Shown here one piece after another: positions 34,500-43,886 of a DNA stretch of 64,000 nucleotides (the stretch's first letter is position 1; each line of letters opens with the position of its first letter). A model generated the notes under the pieces. The model was not told where the DNA came from and ran no database searches. It worked only from the letters and a program-made list of their open reading frames with translations. Location of the stretch: positions 1,116,001-1,180,000 of the forward strand of contig OZ250139.1 of the NCBI GenBank assembly GCA_965237405.1, given 5' to 3'. The translations under genes were made by a program, and so were the position numbers. The DNA comes from CAUZIB01 sp963663925. GTDB lineage: Bacteria > Acidobacteriota > Vicinamibacteria > Vicinamibacterales > UBA8438.

Positions 34500-35521
34500 A
34501 CGACGCGGCGATCGTTTCCCGCGGGGTGACGCGCCGCTTCGGGAAACTAGTTGCTGTCGACGACGTCGACCTGACCATTCCCAGGGGGAAGATCTACGGC
34601 TTCCTTGGTCCCAACGGCTCGGGGAAGACGACCACCATTCGCATGCTATGCGGCTTGCTCAAGCCTACAGACGGCAGCGTCGAGGTGCTCGGCATGCAGT
34701 TACCCCGCGACGCCGAGAAGGTACGGCCGCGCATCGGCTACATGACGCAGAAGTTCTCCCTTTACGAGGATCTGTCGGTGCGGGAGAACCTCGACTTTAT
34801 AGCGCGCATCTATTCGATGCGGCGCCGTCGCCGGCGGCAGCGGATCGATGCCAACCTGGTCAAGTACATGTTGGATGACCGCCCGAACCAGCGTGCCGGC
34901 ACACTCAGCGGCGGACAGAAACAACGACTGGCGCTGGCCGCAGTGACCCTGCACGAACCGGAGTTGTTGCTGCTCGACGAGCCCACCAGCGCCGTTGATC
35001 CAAAGAGCCGCCGGGATTTCTGGGACGGCTTGTTCGAACTCGCCGAGGCGGGAACGACGATCCTGGTATCTACCCATTTCATGGACGAGGCGGAGCGCTG
35101 CCACCGGCTTGCCATCCTGGCAGATGGGCGCCTGGTGGCCGAGGGTGTGCCGCGCCATCTCTCTACTGAGATCGATGCCGTAGTGCTCGAGATCGAGACT
35201 GACCTTCCGCGCCGGGCCCGCGCGGCGCTGCGCGGCCTTTCCATCGTGTACGCCGTTACGCAGCTCGGGCACCGATTGCACGTCATGGTCGACCGCGCCG
35301 CCGAGGATCCGGAACAGCAGGTTCAATCGACCTTCGCCGCCGCTGAAGTCGCTGGCCGCGTCGAGCGCATCGTTGCCAACCTCGAGGATGTATTCGTCGT
35401 GGCAACGGGTTTCGATGGGCGCGATAAAGCGGGGGTGTCGCGAGACTGGTCGGCCGCAGCCGTAGCAGGCGCCTCCAAGAACGAAAAGCGACCGCCGCCG
35501 CGGGAAGAAGTGAAACCATGA
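34496..35521 (+). CDS. ABC transporter ATP-binding protein (exporter)
   Basis: The 341-residue protein has Walker A GPNGSGKTT near 41, Q-loop YMTQKFSLYEDLSVREN, signature LSGGQKQRLALAA near 139, Walker B LLLLDEPTSAVDP near 160 and switch His in VSTHFMDEAERC. A C-terminal extension of about 120 residues follows, typical of DrrA/YbhF-type drug exporters. It has a single nucleotide-binding domain, unlike the fused double domain of YbhF. It overlaps both neighbours by 4 bp. Confidence 0.93.
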   Translation: MNDAAIVSRGVTRRFGKLVAVDDVDLTIPRGKIYGFLGPNGSGKTTTIRMLCGLLKPTDGSVEVLGMQLPRDAEKVRPRIGYMTQKFSLYEDLSVRENLDFIARIYSMRRRRRRQRIDANLVKYMLDDRPNQRAGTLSGGQKQRLALAAVTLHEPELLLLDEPTSAVDPKSRRDFWDGLFELAEAGTTILVSTHFMDEAERCHRLAILADGRLVAEGVPRHLSTEIDAVVLEIETDLPRRARAALRGLSIVYAVTQLGHRLHVMVDRAAEDPEQQVQSTFAAAEVAGRVERIVANLEDVFVVATGFDGRDKAGVSRDWSAAAVAGASKNEKRPPPREEVKP

Positions 35522-36615
35522 GGTCGCTGCTGCGCATCGGTGCGATTCTCGGCAAGGAGGTGCGTCAGCTTTCTCGCGATCGCCTCACGTTCGGCATGAT
35601 CGTTGGCATCCCGCTGATGCAAATCCTGCTGTTCGGCTACGCCATCAACCTCGACGTGCGCCACTTGAGCGCGGGCGTGGCCGACCAGGTGGGCACGCAG
35701 CTCTCGCGCAAGCTCGTCGCTGACACCGAAGCGACGCAGGTGATCGACGTCGTACACTACGTGCGCACGGTAGTGGAACTCGAGGATTTGCTGCGCCGTG
35801 GCGAGATCACCATCGGTATCTTGATTCCGCCCGACTTCGAGCGCCGCGTCCGTGACCCTGCGCGTCCGGCGGCGCAACTGCTCGTCGACGGTTCCGATCC
35901 CGTCGTCGCCAACATCGCCGCCAACGTGGCGCGCATGCCGTTCGAACTTCGTCGGGGACCAGTGCCATCGCCGGCGCGCGTCTTCGAGCCGCGTAACTAC
36001 TACAACCCAGAACGTCGCTCGGCCGTACAGATCGTGCCGGCACTCATCGGCGTCATCCTGACCCTGACCATGGTGCTTTTCACCGCCGTGTCGATCGTGC
36101 GCGAGCGCGAACGCGGCAACCTCGAGCTGCTCATCACCACGCCGATACGCAACCTCGAACTGATGGTCGGTAAGATCATCCCCTACGTCATCATCGGCCT
36201 CGTTCAAGTGACCATCATCGTGTTGGTGGGCCGCTTTCTCTTCGACGTGCCTATTCGCGGTGATGTCGTTGACCTGTATTGCGGCAGCCTAGTGTTCATC
36301 GCCGCCGCGCTGGGGCTCGGGCTGGCCATCTCGACCTTCGCCAAGACGCAGTTTCAAGCCATGCAGCTGACCTTCTTCACCTTTCTGCCACAAATGCTGT
36401 TGTCGGGCTTCATGTTTCCCTTCGACGGCATGCCGCTGCTGGCGCAACACATCGGCAACATTTTGCCGCTGACCCACTTTATCGCCATCGTTCGCGGCGT
36501 GGTGCTGCGCGGCGCCGACCTCGGGGATCTGCTACCTCACGTTCAGGCTCTGGGCATCTTCTTCCTCATCACGATGGCGTTGGCGACGCTACGCTTTCGC
36601 AAGCGCCTCGACTAG
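35518..36615 (+). CDS. ABC-2 type permease (YbhS/YbhR-like)
   Basis: The 365-residue protein has an N-terminal helix (TFGMIVGIPLMQILLFGYAI), a periplasmic domain at about 45-170, and five more membrane segments (VPALIGVILTLTMVLFTAVS, ERGNLELLITTPIRNLELMV before IIPYVIIGLVQVTIIVLVG, LVFIAAALGLGLAIS, QMLLSGFMFPFDGMP, ALGIFFLITMALATL). The ERERGNLELLITTPI motif is diagnostic of ABC2 exporters. Only one permease gene is present, so a homodimer is expected. Substrate is unknown; family members export drugs or lipids. Confidence 0.92.
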   Translation: MRSLLRIGAILGKEVRQLSRDRLTFGMIVGIPLMQILLFGYAINLDVRHLSAGVADQVGTQLSRKLVADTEATQVIDVVHYVRTVVELEDLLRRGEITIGILIPPDFERRVRDPARPAAQLLVDGSDPVVANIAANVARMPFELRRGPVPSPARVFEPRNYYNPERRSAVQIVPALIGVILTLTMVLFTAVSIVRERERGNLELLITTPIRNLELMVGKIIPYVIIGLVQVTIIVLVGRFLFDVPIRGDVVDLYCGSLVFIAAALGLGLAISTFAKTQFQAMQLTFFTFLPQMLLSGFMFPFDGMPLLAQHIGNILPLTHFIAIVRGVVLRGADLGDLLPHVQALGIFFLITMALATLRFRKRLD

Positions 36616-36816
36616 GGGGTCCGTCCTGGGTTTGTAGCTACCGAAAACATCATCCGTACCGCTTGTGTGCCCGATTGGCTTTGACCAGTGGCCGGCACCC
36701 GTCCGGTCATCCTCGGCCATCCAGGCTGGGTGTCCCGAAGTTCTTGCGCAGAGTTGCGTGCGGGTCCATCATGGGCGTAATTGGTGAGCGCCGAGAGAAT
36801 AAAGGCGGAGGATCAG

Positions 36817-36945
36817 ATGAGCCATCGATGTCTCGCAGAATTGTTCTCAGTGTTCGTTGTCACCGCGCTGTCAGCCATTCCCGCCGCGGCTCGATGCGTG
36901 GTGACAGCTAGTCAGGGAGACTGGCGTGAAGGTGTAAGGAGTTGA
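36817..36945 (+). CDS. Short ORF with signal peptide-like start
   Basis: An ATG preceded by AGGCGGAGGA opens a 42-residue frame with a secretion-like start (ELFSVFVVTALSAIPAAA) and a short tail ending VTASQGDWREGVRS. It may be the truncated start of a secreted gene that once followed the exporter operon. Not recognised. Confidence 0.3.
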   Translation: MSHRCLAELFSVFVVTALSAIPAAARCVVTASQGDWREGVRS

Positions 36946-36966
36946 CGTTCAGTGGCCGATTGACTT

Positions 36967-37065
36967 ATGAAACTTGCTGGATGGACTAGGTTCTGCATCG
37001 CGGTGAGCGTGCCGGTGTGGGCGTTTCTCGCTTACGGCATTTGGACTGACTCTCACCTTTTATGA
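36967..37065 (+). CDS. Short hydrophobic ORF, 32 residues
   Basis: The frame (KLAGWTRFCIAVSVPVWAFL, AYGIWTDSHLL) forms one membrane helix and ends 23 bp before IS copy 2. It could be a fragment of a membrane gene. No ribosome-binding site is convincing. Confidence 0.2.
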   Translation: MKLAGWTRFCIAVSVPVWAFLAYGIWTDSHLL

Positions 37066-37133
37066 TCGGTTTTATTTAGAGAACGTGTGTACCGCCCCAG
37101 GGTTCTTGGACAGTGGTTTGAAGGTAATCACTT

Positions 37134-38027
37134 CTATGCTGCCGCGTCTAGCCCGACCCGGTCGCGTCGCACCTGGGCTGGGCTTCGATAGTCGTACTTC
37201 TCAAGCATCCACTGTTCGTTGTATGTCCGCTTGAACTCAAGCAAGGCGAGGCGGAGCTCCTCGATCGTTTCGAAGCTCCGTACCCACAAGACGTTCTCCT
37301 TCAGTGTGCGGATGAAGCGCTCAGCGACGCCATTCCCTTCGGGCTCCCGCACGAAGCTCGGTGAGCTCTCGATACCAAAGAACTTGATCTCCCGTTGGAA
37401 GTCATCGGCCAGGTAGTTCGATCCGTGGTCGTGACGAAGACGAAGCCCGCTGGCGACACCTTTGGCGATGGCGCCGAAGCGTTCCCGGACGCCCTGGCGG
37501 ATCGGCTCCAGGGCCTCGAACCGGCTCCCGCTCTTGGCCGCATGGAGGCCGATGCACTCGGTCGTACAGTGATCGACAGCCACGAACACGAACGCCGCCC
37601 CCTCGCCGACCGTCACCGTGGCCGACATGTCCGTTCCCCACATCACATCGGGGGCCTCCGTGGTGATCGTGCCGTCATGCGCCTTCGGGCCGTGCGCGTG
37701 CCCCGCGCGGTGCGGGGCCTGGAGGTCGTGCTCCCGCATCAACCGCCGCACCCGCTCCTTCGAGGTGCGGATCCCCGCGACCCGCAGCTTCGCCCAGGCT
37801 TTGCGGTACCCCTCGCCATGAAACGGCGAGGCTTCGAGTACCCGGCGGATGTGGCCGACCAGCACCTCGTCCGGGGCGGCACCGACCGGCCCGCGGCGAC
37901 ACCACGGCGCGCGTGACCTCGTCGCGTGACGCCTCGCGTAGACGCTGGACCGCGCCCGCTCCCACACGCGGTAGATCCGCTGCACGCCGTACGCCCGACG
38001 GGTGGAGATCGAATGGGCGCCACTCAT
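37134..38027 (-). CDS. IS3-family transposase OrfB, copy 2
   Basis: 297-residue DDE transposase, identical in sequence to copy 3 and different from copy 1 at one residue. Catalytic residues sit in MWGTDMSATV, LRHDHGSNY and GNGVAERFIRTLKEN. ATGA overlap with orfA. Confidence 0.93.
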   Translation of the reverse strand: MSGAHSISTRRAYGVQRIYRVWERARSSVYARRHATRSRAPWCRRGPVGAAPDEVLVGHIRRVLEASPFHGEGYRKAWAKLRVAGIRTSKERVRRLMREHDLQAPHRAGHAHGPKAHDGTITTEAPDVMWGTDMSATVTVGEGAAFVFVAVDHCTTECIGLHAAKSGSRFEALEPIRQGVRERFGAIAKGVASGLRLRHDHGSNYLADDFQREIKFFGIESSPSFVREPEGNGVAERFIRTLKENVLWVRSFETIEELRLALLEFKRTYNEQWMLEKYDYRSPAQVRRDRVGLDAAA

Positions 38028-38383
38028 CGCGTCGACCTCCTCCGGGCCAAAGGGGAGCCGGCCTCCAGCTGGTCCACCTTCGCGTAGAGCAGTTCGTTCT
38101 CCATCAGCAGCTCGCCGACCTTGGCCCGCAGCCGACGGTTGTCTTCACCCCGGGCATCCGTCGCTCGGCTCTTCAGGCCCGCCTGGCCCGCGGCCAGAAA
38201 CTGATCGCGCCACTGCGACGCCCGCGCCGCCGTGATCCTCCACTCCCGCGACACGGACTCGAGATCCTCCCCGCGCAGCAAGCACATCACCACGGCGCTC
38301 TTGCGACCGACTGAAAACCGGCCCCCTCCGGTCGCCCTCCGGCCTCCCTCCGCCACCGCCGACTCCTGATCGTGCTTCTCCAT
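38024..38383 (-). CDS. IS3-family transposase OrfA, copy 2
   Basis: 119-residue helix-turn-helix/leucine-zipper protein, identical to the other two copies, starting at the ATG seven bases after AGGAGGAG. Confidence 0.92.
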   Translation of the reverse strand: MEKHDQESAVAEGGRRATGGGRFSVGRKSAVVMCLLRGEDLESVSREWRITAARASQWRDQFLAAGQAGLKSRATDARGEDNRRLRAKVGELLMENELLYAKVDQLEAGSPLARRRSTR

Positions 38384-38699
38384 CTCGACACTCCTCCTAC
38401 GAGAACTCTCTCGCAATCAAGTGTCCAAGAAAACCCTGGGGCGCCCCACGTGTAACTATATCTCGGTGTCGCGTTAGGCCCGCTGGTCGTTCTGCTGGTC
38501 ATGGGCCGGCTTGCTAGATGGATGTACAGAGGATTCAGAAGGTCTAAATTCTAGGCGCTTCGGCTGCGAATGGGACGAAGCGCACCCGCGCGACTAACCC
38601 GCGTCCCCGTTGAACCGCCCGGCGCCAACCCGCTACGCTACTCCGAACCGGGGTACGCGTCGACGAGTGCAGCGGGCGAGAGACGCTGACGTCGAGGTG

Positions 38700-38725
38700 T
38701 GATGTAATTTTGATGTAATTCGTGC
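38700..38725 (+). repeat. 26-bp direct repeat, right copy
   Basis: Exact copy of 32,091-32,116 in the same orientation, in a gene-free stretch (38,449-38,989). Candidate right attachment site of the exporter-carrying element. Confidence 0.8.
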
Positions 38726-38822
38726 AGTACACCAGGCCACAGAGTTACTGAAATTGCAGCACCGTGGCCAAAAATACCTCATAAAAACTGGCGAAATAAG
38801 ACCGTTCAACAAACGAACCGTG

Positions 38823-38862
38823 CTTGGGAGGCCGTCGCTCTATCCAACTGAGCTACACGCGC
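38823..38862 (-). pseudogene. tRNA-Arg 5' fragment (40 bp)
   Basis: Matches the first 40 bases of the tRNA-Arg at 31,926-32,002 with two mismatches, covering acceptor 5' strand, D arm and anticodon arm up to the loop. The T arm and acceptor 3' strand are missing. One mismatch falls in the anticodon. It is a scar of insertion or duplication, not a working gene. Confidence 0.85.
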
Positions 38863-38989
38863 CCTTGGAGTGAACAGGCTAGTTTAGCAGTGGCCAGCCC
38901 GCACCCTGCCGGCTTTGTCCTCATAAGCCCCATCCCGGCCGGTGACACGATAGTAGTGCATCTGCTCAGCTGGTAATCCATCGTTGCCT

Positions 38990-40402
38990 TTACCACAGGC
39001 CTATGACTCTCCACCACAACCCGCCAATCACCATCCAGATGAAGATATTGACGACGCTCAACAGCCCGCCGAGTCTCCACCACGCTCCCATCTCAAGATA
39101 ACCCGACCCGAAAAACACCGGCGCCGGTCCCGTCCCGTAGTGGGTCAAGCCCGCAAACAAATTACTGAAGAACGCAAACACCAGAGCCGCCAAGACTGGT
39201 GGGACGCCGGCAGCAATGGCGATGGTCAAAAACGCAGCATACATCGCCACGACGTGGGCAGTATTGCTGGCAAAAAAGTAGTGACTGTAGAAATAAACCA
39301 TGCTCAATATGAGAAAGGCCGGCACCCAGCCAGCGCCCTCGACAACCCTGCCCATCGTCATTGCAAACCACGGAACCAGACCCAGTTCATTGAGATAGTT
39401 CGCCATCATCACCAACGTTGAAATCCAGACAAGCGTGTTCCACGCTCCCGTCTCCTTAAGGATGTCATCCCACGTCAGTGTGCCACTCAGCAGTAAAACG
39501 GTCAGGCCAACGAACGCGGCTGTCGTACCGGTGCCGTCAAGACCCAGCCGAGCACCAAAGATCCATAAGAACAGCAACAAGAAGAACGTTCCGAGCATCG
39601 TCCATTCGCTGGACTTCAGTGCGCCCATTTCCCGAAGGTGGTCACGGGCGATTTGGCGCGCACCAGGCGTCTCTCGAATGTCTGGCGGGTAGACCTTGTA
39701 CAGGAACCACGGCATCACCATTAAACTCACCAACCCTGGCACGATCGCCGCCAGGGCCCAACCACCCCATGTGATCGAAACTCCGGCGTCAGCAGACAAC
39801 CTGACGATGATTGGATTTGCTGCCATGGCCGTGAGGAACATTGCGCTTGTGATCACCGTCCCTTGATAGGCGGTCTTGATCAGGAAAGCGCCGATCTTAC
39901 GCGCCGTTTGGTCATGTGGGAGACTCCCGTATGACTGAGCGATCGAGCACACGATCGGAAAGATCACACCGCCAGCTCGCGCGGTGTTACTGGGCATGGC
40001 CGGCGCCAACGTCAGATCCGCCGCTACGAGGCTATAGGCCAGGCCGAGTGACGTCTGGCCGACAGCAGCCATGAACAGATATGCAATCCGCGCTCCAAGT
40101 CCAGTTTTAATGAAGCCGCGAGACACGAAGAACGCTATCACGATGAGCCAGATGACCCTCTCCCCAAAACCGCTCACCGACTGCTCAATTGTTAACGTCC
40201 CGGTGAGGCTAGTCGCAGCGATCCCGAAAATGGCGACCGCACCCATTGGGAATGGGCTCGTGACAATACCCACGATGGTTGCGACGAAGATAGCGAGCAG
40301 ATGCCAGGCACGGATGTCGACACCATCAGGCGGCGGGGTGAACCACAGAATCACACCGACCGCGAGCGTGCCTGCAAGTTGAAGTAACTTCTTTTGTTCC
40401 AC
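38990..40402 (-). CDS. DASS-family (SLC13) anion:Na+ symporter
   Basis: The 470-residue protein has about 12 membrane segments and both signature Ser-Asn-Thr motifs: MPSNTARAGGVIFPI near 148 and FFASNTAHVVAMYAAFL near 388. Segments such as GFGERVIWLIVIAFFVSRGF and TGLGARIAYLFMAAVG match the CitT/SodiT branch that carries citrate, 2-oxoglutarate or other dicarboxylates. Substrate cannot be chosen from sequence alone. The gene stands alone on the minus strand, between the tRNA fragment and a repeat region. Confidence 0.9.
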   Translation of the reverse strand: MEQKKLLQLAGTLAVGVILWFTPPPDGVDIRAWHLLAIFVATIVGIVTSPFPMGAVAIFGIAATSLTGTLTIEQSVSGFGERVIWLIVIAFFVSRGFIKTGLGARIAYLFMAAVGQTSLGLAYSLVAADLTLAPAMPSNTARAGGVIFPIVCSIAQSYGSLPHDQTARKIGAFLIKTAYQGTVITSAMFLTAMAANPIIVRLSADAGVSITWGGWALAAIVPGLVSLMVMPWFLYKVYPPDIRETPGARQIARDHLREMGALKSSEWTMLGTFFLLLFLWIFGARLGLDGTGTTAAFVGLTVLLLSGTLTWDDILKETGAWNTLVWISTLVMMANYLNELGLVPWFAMTMGRVVEGAGWVPAFLILSMVYFYSHYFFASNTAHVVAMYAAFLTIAIAAGVPPVLAALVFAFFSNLFAGLTHYGTGPAPVFFGSGYLEMGAWWRLGGLLSVVNIFIWMVIGGLWWRVIGLW

Positions 40403-40425
40403 GATCTTGGCGTGCTAGCGTTCGA

Positions 40426-40608
40426 AGTCTATCAGAGCACAATCCGGTTACCGATTCTTATCCAGACCCTCTCCGAGCCCAAGGCGTATGATGGGGATCA
40501 CATCTGAGGACGGAAGTCGTGCTGGCGCCGTTGGCCTTCCGCCCCCGTATGCCACCAACAGTCTATCAGAGCACAATCCGGTTACCGATTCTTATCCAGA
40601 CCCTCTCC
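40426..40608. repeat. 49-bp direct repeat, two exact copies
   Basis: Copies lie at 40,426-40,474 and 40,560-40,608, starting AGTCTATCAGAGCACAATCC and ending CAGACCCTCTCC. The first lies just upstream of the transporter gene; the second forms the 3' end of the transposase fragment. The 134-bp period suggests a local duplication or IS-end remnant. Confidence 0.9.
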
Positions 40609-40856
40609 TCCGGTATGAAGCGAAGCCGAGCCGCTGTCCGAGTTCCGCCGCGCCCAACGCCGCCGGGTCGTCCACCGCCACCAACTCGTTGCGGTCGGCG
40701 CACACCAGCCCCCAACAGCTGCCGTATTCCACCGCCGCCTGCGGGGTACTCATGGCGCCGGCTCTTGCGCATCAGCGCACTGTCCGCGTCCGTCAGGTTG
40801 ATCTGCTCCTCCGCCTCCGGCGCTTCCGTCGGCTGCCGACCCTTGCGCGATCCCAT
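40566..40856 (-). pseudogene. Transposase fragment (IS1182/IS5-like)
   Basis: The frame begins GSRKGRQPTEAPEAEEQINL, then TDADSALMRKS, close to the 'Q-N-TDPDSR-M' segment found in the middle of IS1182-type transposases just before a conserved QAYNAQ block. After that it becomes Gly/Arg-rich and non-family-like, so the reading frame is lost. The start and end of the transposase are absent. Confidence 0.55.
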
Positions 40857-40884
40857 GCGTCCAGCTTCACCCGACCGCCAGCGC

Positions 40885-42801
40885 GTCGGCGCAGATCACG
40901 CGCGTCGACATCGCGGTAGTAGAGTCACCGGCATTCAACGGGCGGCATTTCGGCCAAGTTGGACCCTACGAACAGCTGCGCGGCATCGTCTATGGAGAAG
41001 TTGACCCCGCCGATCCAAGGCACCAAGCAATCGTGAATCTCGAACACGCCCCACGAAACGAGTCCGGGCGCGTCGAATACACCGCGACCGTAGAAATCTA
41101 TCGGCCCGTCGATATGCATTCAACGGGCGGCATCGATGGAACCGGCATCCATTCACCACACGGTTCCGAACCGAGGACGGCTCGGCGAGGTCGAGCCGAC
41201 GAGGACGGCTCGGCGAGGTCGAGCCGACACTGCTTGAACTCGGCCTCGCACTCGTCTGGGTTGGATGGCAGGGAGATATCGATCCGACCGATCGCAATAT
41301 AGTGGCTTCTCTTCCCGTCGCGACTCGTTCTGACAACTCGGCCATCGAGGGTCCTGCGCTAGAGGAGTTCATCTTTGACGATTCGGCCAGCGTGTCTCGC
41401 GGAACGCTAACGTACCCCTCTGCATCGAATAATCCGGTACAAGCGATGTTGACGGTGCGGCGTACTCAGACAGCCGAACGACTGACGCCGCCGCACCTCA
41501 AGTGGAAGTACCTGAACCTAAGCCAGATCGAGATCACTCGTCCCACCGGCTTCGATGGCGGCGCCATCTACGAATTCGTCTACCAAGCGAAAGATCCGAT
41601 CGTTATGGGTTTAGGGTTTGCGCCGATACGCGACACCATCTCTTTTCTGCGGTATGAGCACACCGATCGCGAGGGTAATCCAAACCCACTGGCTTTTAAC
41701 GGTCTTCCACGTACTGCGATTTCATTGGGAATTTCACAGAGCGGCCGCGTTCTCCGCGACTTCCTCTATCAGGGGTTCAACGAGGACGTTGAGGGTCGCA
41801 TCGTGTTCGATGGAATCCACCCGAACATTGCCGGTTCCCGCAAAACGTTCACGAACTATGCATTCGGCCAACCAGGCCGCTGGCAGAAACAGCATGAGGA
41901 CCACTTCTATCCCGGCGACCAATTCCCTTTCACCTACGCGAGCCTTACTGACACAATCAGTGGCCGGAGCGACGGCCTGCTCAAACGCTGCACCGCAACG
42001 AACACCTGTCCGAAGATCATCCATAGTGACGGTGAGGCCGAGCTCTGGCAGGGTCGAGCATCACTCGTGGTTACCGATTCCAACGGCAGGCACATCGAGC
42101 TTCCTGACAACGTCCGTGTCTACTTGATGGCGGGAACCCAGCACGGTGGCGGCGGCGGCGTACATGCCGAGACGCCGGCGCGTGGACTGTGCCAGAACTT
42201 CGGCAATCCGCTTCCTCTTCGTGATATTCGGCTGGCGCTGAACGTAGCGTTACACGAGTGGGTCGCAGAGGCTGTGGAGCCACCACCGAGCCGTTTTCCT
42301 ACCGTCGCCAATGGTGGACTCGTGAGTCCCGCTAATTCTCAATTTCCGGATATTCCAGGTGTGAGTTACTCGGGCTCCTACAACCCACTGCGTCTTCACG
42401 ATCACACCACAATCCCGCCAGAGCCGGGGGACGCGTACGAGGTCCTTCTGCCAGCCATGGATACCGATGGCAACATGACGGCTGGAATCAGACACCCGAA
42501 TCTCGCAGCACCAATCGGCACCTACACCGGCTGGAATCTTCGGAGTACCGGATTCGCTGAAGGAGCGCAATGCGGCGGCATGGGTTCGTTTATCCCGTTC
42601 GCCCTTAGCGCCGCCGATCGGAAAGCTTCGAGCGACCCACGGCGCTCGCTCGCTGAGCGATACCCGAACCATCAGGCCTACGTTGATGCGGTCTCGACGG
42701 CTGCGACTCAACTTGTCGAAGAACGGTTCCTTCTACCGGTCGATGCCAAGAGAATCGTTGAGCGTGCGCGCGCCAGCGGTATTGCTGAGCCGAACCGGTG
42801 A
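40885..42801 (+). pseudogene. Alpha/beta-hydrolase-domain protein (PF20091-like) with scrambled 5' part
   Basis: The main frame (41,302-42,801, 499 residues) has GISQSGRVLRDFLYQGF with a Ser nucleophile near residue 140, then GIHPNIAGSRKTF, and MAGTQHGGGGGVHAE late, as in this large hydrolase family of Acidobacteriota. The family's N-terminus is present upstream in another phase: VDIAVVESPAFNGRHFGQVG, PYEQLRGIVYGEVDPADP, LEHAPRNESGRVEYTATVEI. Between them (41,115-41,230) lie a copied 18-bp segment and a 28-bp tandem duplication. The gene is therefore broken as read. Confidence 0.8.
41172..41227. repeat. 28-bp perfect tandem duplication
   Basis: Two abutting copies at 41,172-41,199 and 41,200-41,227, each starting CGAGGACGGCTCGGCGAGG. 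The unit is one base over a multiple of three, so the duplication by itself shifts phase inside the hydrolase gene. An 18-bp segment (GCATTCAACGGGCGGCAT) is also present twice nearby, at about 40,931 and 41,117. Confidence 0.9.
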
Positions 42802-42860
42802 GAGCTTCGCCGGAGTCCCGATGGACGTCCAGTGCCACTCGACCACGAAGCAAAAAAAAT

Positions 42861-43886
42861 CTAGCGTCGTGTCGCGGTGGCCTCGGTAAGCCGTGCCGTG
42901 GTGAGCATGCCGGCAATCGAATAGTTCCCCTCATGGCAAGCAAACTCGTAGATCGGCTGGTCACGACGTTTGAGAGGAAACTCTGCCGTCCAAGGCGTGG
43001 CCCAGGTGGATGGATCCGTGAACGTCATCCGGTAAATTATAGTGCCCGTGGCACTTCGGGTGAATCGCTCGACCAAATGTAGCCTTTCTGCAGCACCGCG
43101 ATAGTAGCTGTTGGTGGAGAAGTTTCGCGTCTCAACGACGAGAGTGTCCCCTTCCCAGTACCCCCGCGAATCCCCGTTCCACTGCCGTATAGACTCAGGT
43201 AGGTGGGGCCGACCGTCGAGCGGAATGATTCGCGCGTCGTGGAACGCCTCGCTGACAAACACTACGTAGCCGGGCGTCTGCACCAGTTGATAAAAGGTAT
43301 AGGGCCCGGCTCCGAAGTTCCCTCCCAGACGTGGCACCCCAGTCGTCACGCACCGGTGCACGTTATTGAGATCCTCGGGGCCTTTCTTTAACTTCCACCC
43401 CGTGACCACCGCTTCTTCGCGGACGCGGGCCTCTCGCGTCAGCTGCGGTATCCGTCCATCCGGTGGATCGATGACAAGCGACGTGCGGTCGGTAATCTCT
43501 ACGTCGACCATACCGACGGAGCTACTGGTCGACCAAGCCTCGTAGGTCTCCACATCGTTGAGGGCGGCGAAAAACGCACCTTCTGGCGTGGTGAACGCAC
43601 TTCTTCCGTTCCGGAATATCCGCTCCACCCTTACACGGAGCGTTACCACTTCGTCTTCCGTCAGAAACGCCCGGTCGGCCAGGGCCTCAGGACGCTGCAA
43701 GGGTGTCGCGGTATTGGACAACCACACCCCTTGGAGATCGGGTAAATTGTTACGGGTACGAGGTGACTCCCAGGGTTGGGCGGGACTTTGTGCGACTAAC
43801 GACGGCACCGCTATAAAAGACGCAAGACATCCAGCAACCAACATCGCAATAAGAGCGGTTCGAAACACGATGCCGGGCAATTTCAT
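42861..43886 (-). CDS. Secreted protein of the PDLQGVW/CHEGNY family (paralogue 4 of 5)
   Basis: The 341-residue protein has a signal peptide (VFRTALIAMLVAGCLASFIA). Landmarks are LPDLQGVWLSNTATPLQRPE near 48, SLVIDPPDGRIPQL near 134, HRCVTTGVPRLGG, FHDARIIPLDGRPHL, GDSRGYWEGDTLVVETRNF near 250 and YEFACHEGNYS near 315. The YNN motif of the other copies is replaced by PYTFYQL here, so this is the most divergent copy in that block. It follows the broken hydrolase gene convergently. Confidence 0.88.
   Translation of the reverse strand: MKLPGIVFRTALIAMLVAGCLASFIAVPSLVAQSPAQPWESPRTRNNLPDLQGVWLSNTATPLQRPEALADRAFLTEDEVVTLRVRVERIFRNGRSAFTTPEGAFFAALNDVETYEAWSTSSSVGMVDVEITDRTSLVIDPPDGRIPQLTREARVREEAVVTGWKLKKGPEDLNNVHRCVTTGVPRLGGNFGAGPYTFYQLVQTPGYVVFVSEAFHDARIIPLDGRPHLPESIRQWNGDSRGYWEGDTLVVETRNFSTNSYYRGAAERLHLVERFTRSATGTIIYRMTFTDPSTWATPWTAEFPLKRRDQPIYEFACHEGNYSIAGMLTTARLTEATATRR

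Larger units (their letters stand above)
37089..38448 (-). mobile_element. IS3-family insertion sequence, copy 2 (1,360 bp)
   Basis: Ends match copies 1 and 3. The pentamer CGTGT flanks both sides (37,084-37,088 and 38,449-38,453), a perfect target duplication, so this copy inserted by ordinary transposition and has not rearranged since. If the shared T is assigned to the element the duplication is four bases. OrfA and OrfB proteins are identical to those of copy 3. Confidence 0.95.
32091..38725. mobile_element. Candidate second integrated element carrying an ABC exporter
   Basis: A 6.6-kb segment bounded by exact 26-bp direct repeats. It holds a tyrosine recombinase relic next to the left repeat, a three-gene exporter operon and IS copy 2. 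A 40-bp copy of the 5' part of the tRNA-Arg lies 97 bp beyond the right repeat, while the complete tRNA lies 88 bp beyond the left one. This suggests insertion at or beside a duplicated tRNA-Arg. The exporter would be cargo. The integrase is not functional as read. Confidence 0.5.

Noticed and set aside
18084..38448. A 20-kb composite transposon formed by IS copies 1 and 2
   Set aside because: Copy 2 has its own perfect target duplication on both sides, showing that it inserted alone. The intervening satellite has separate tRNA attachment sites.
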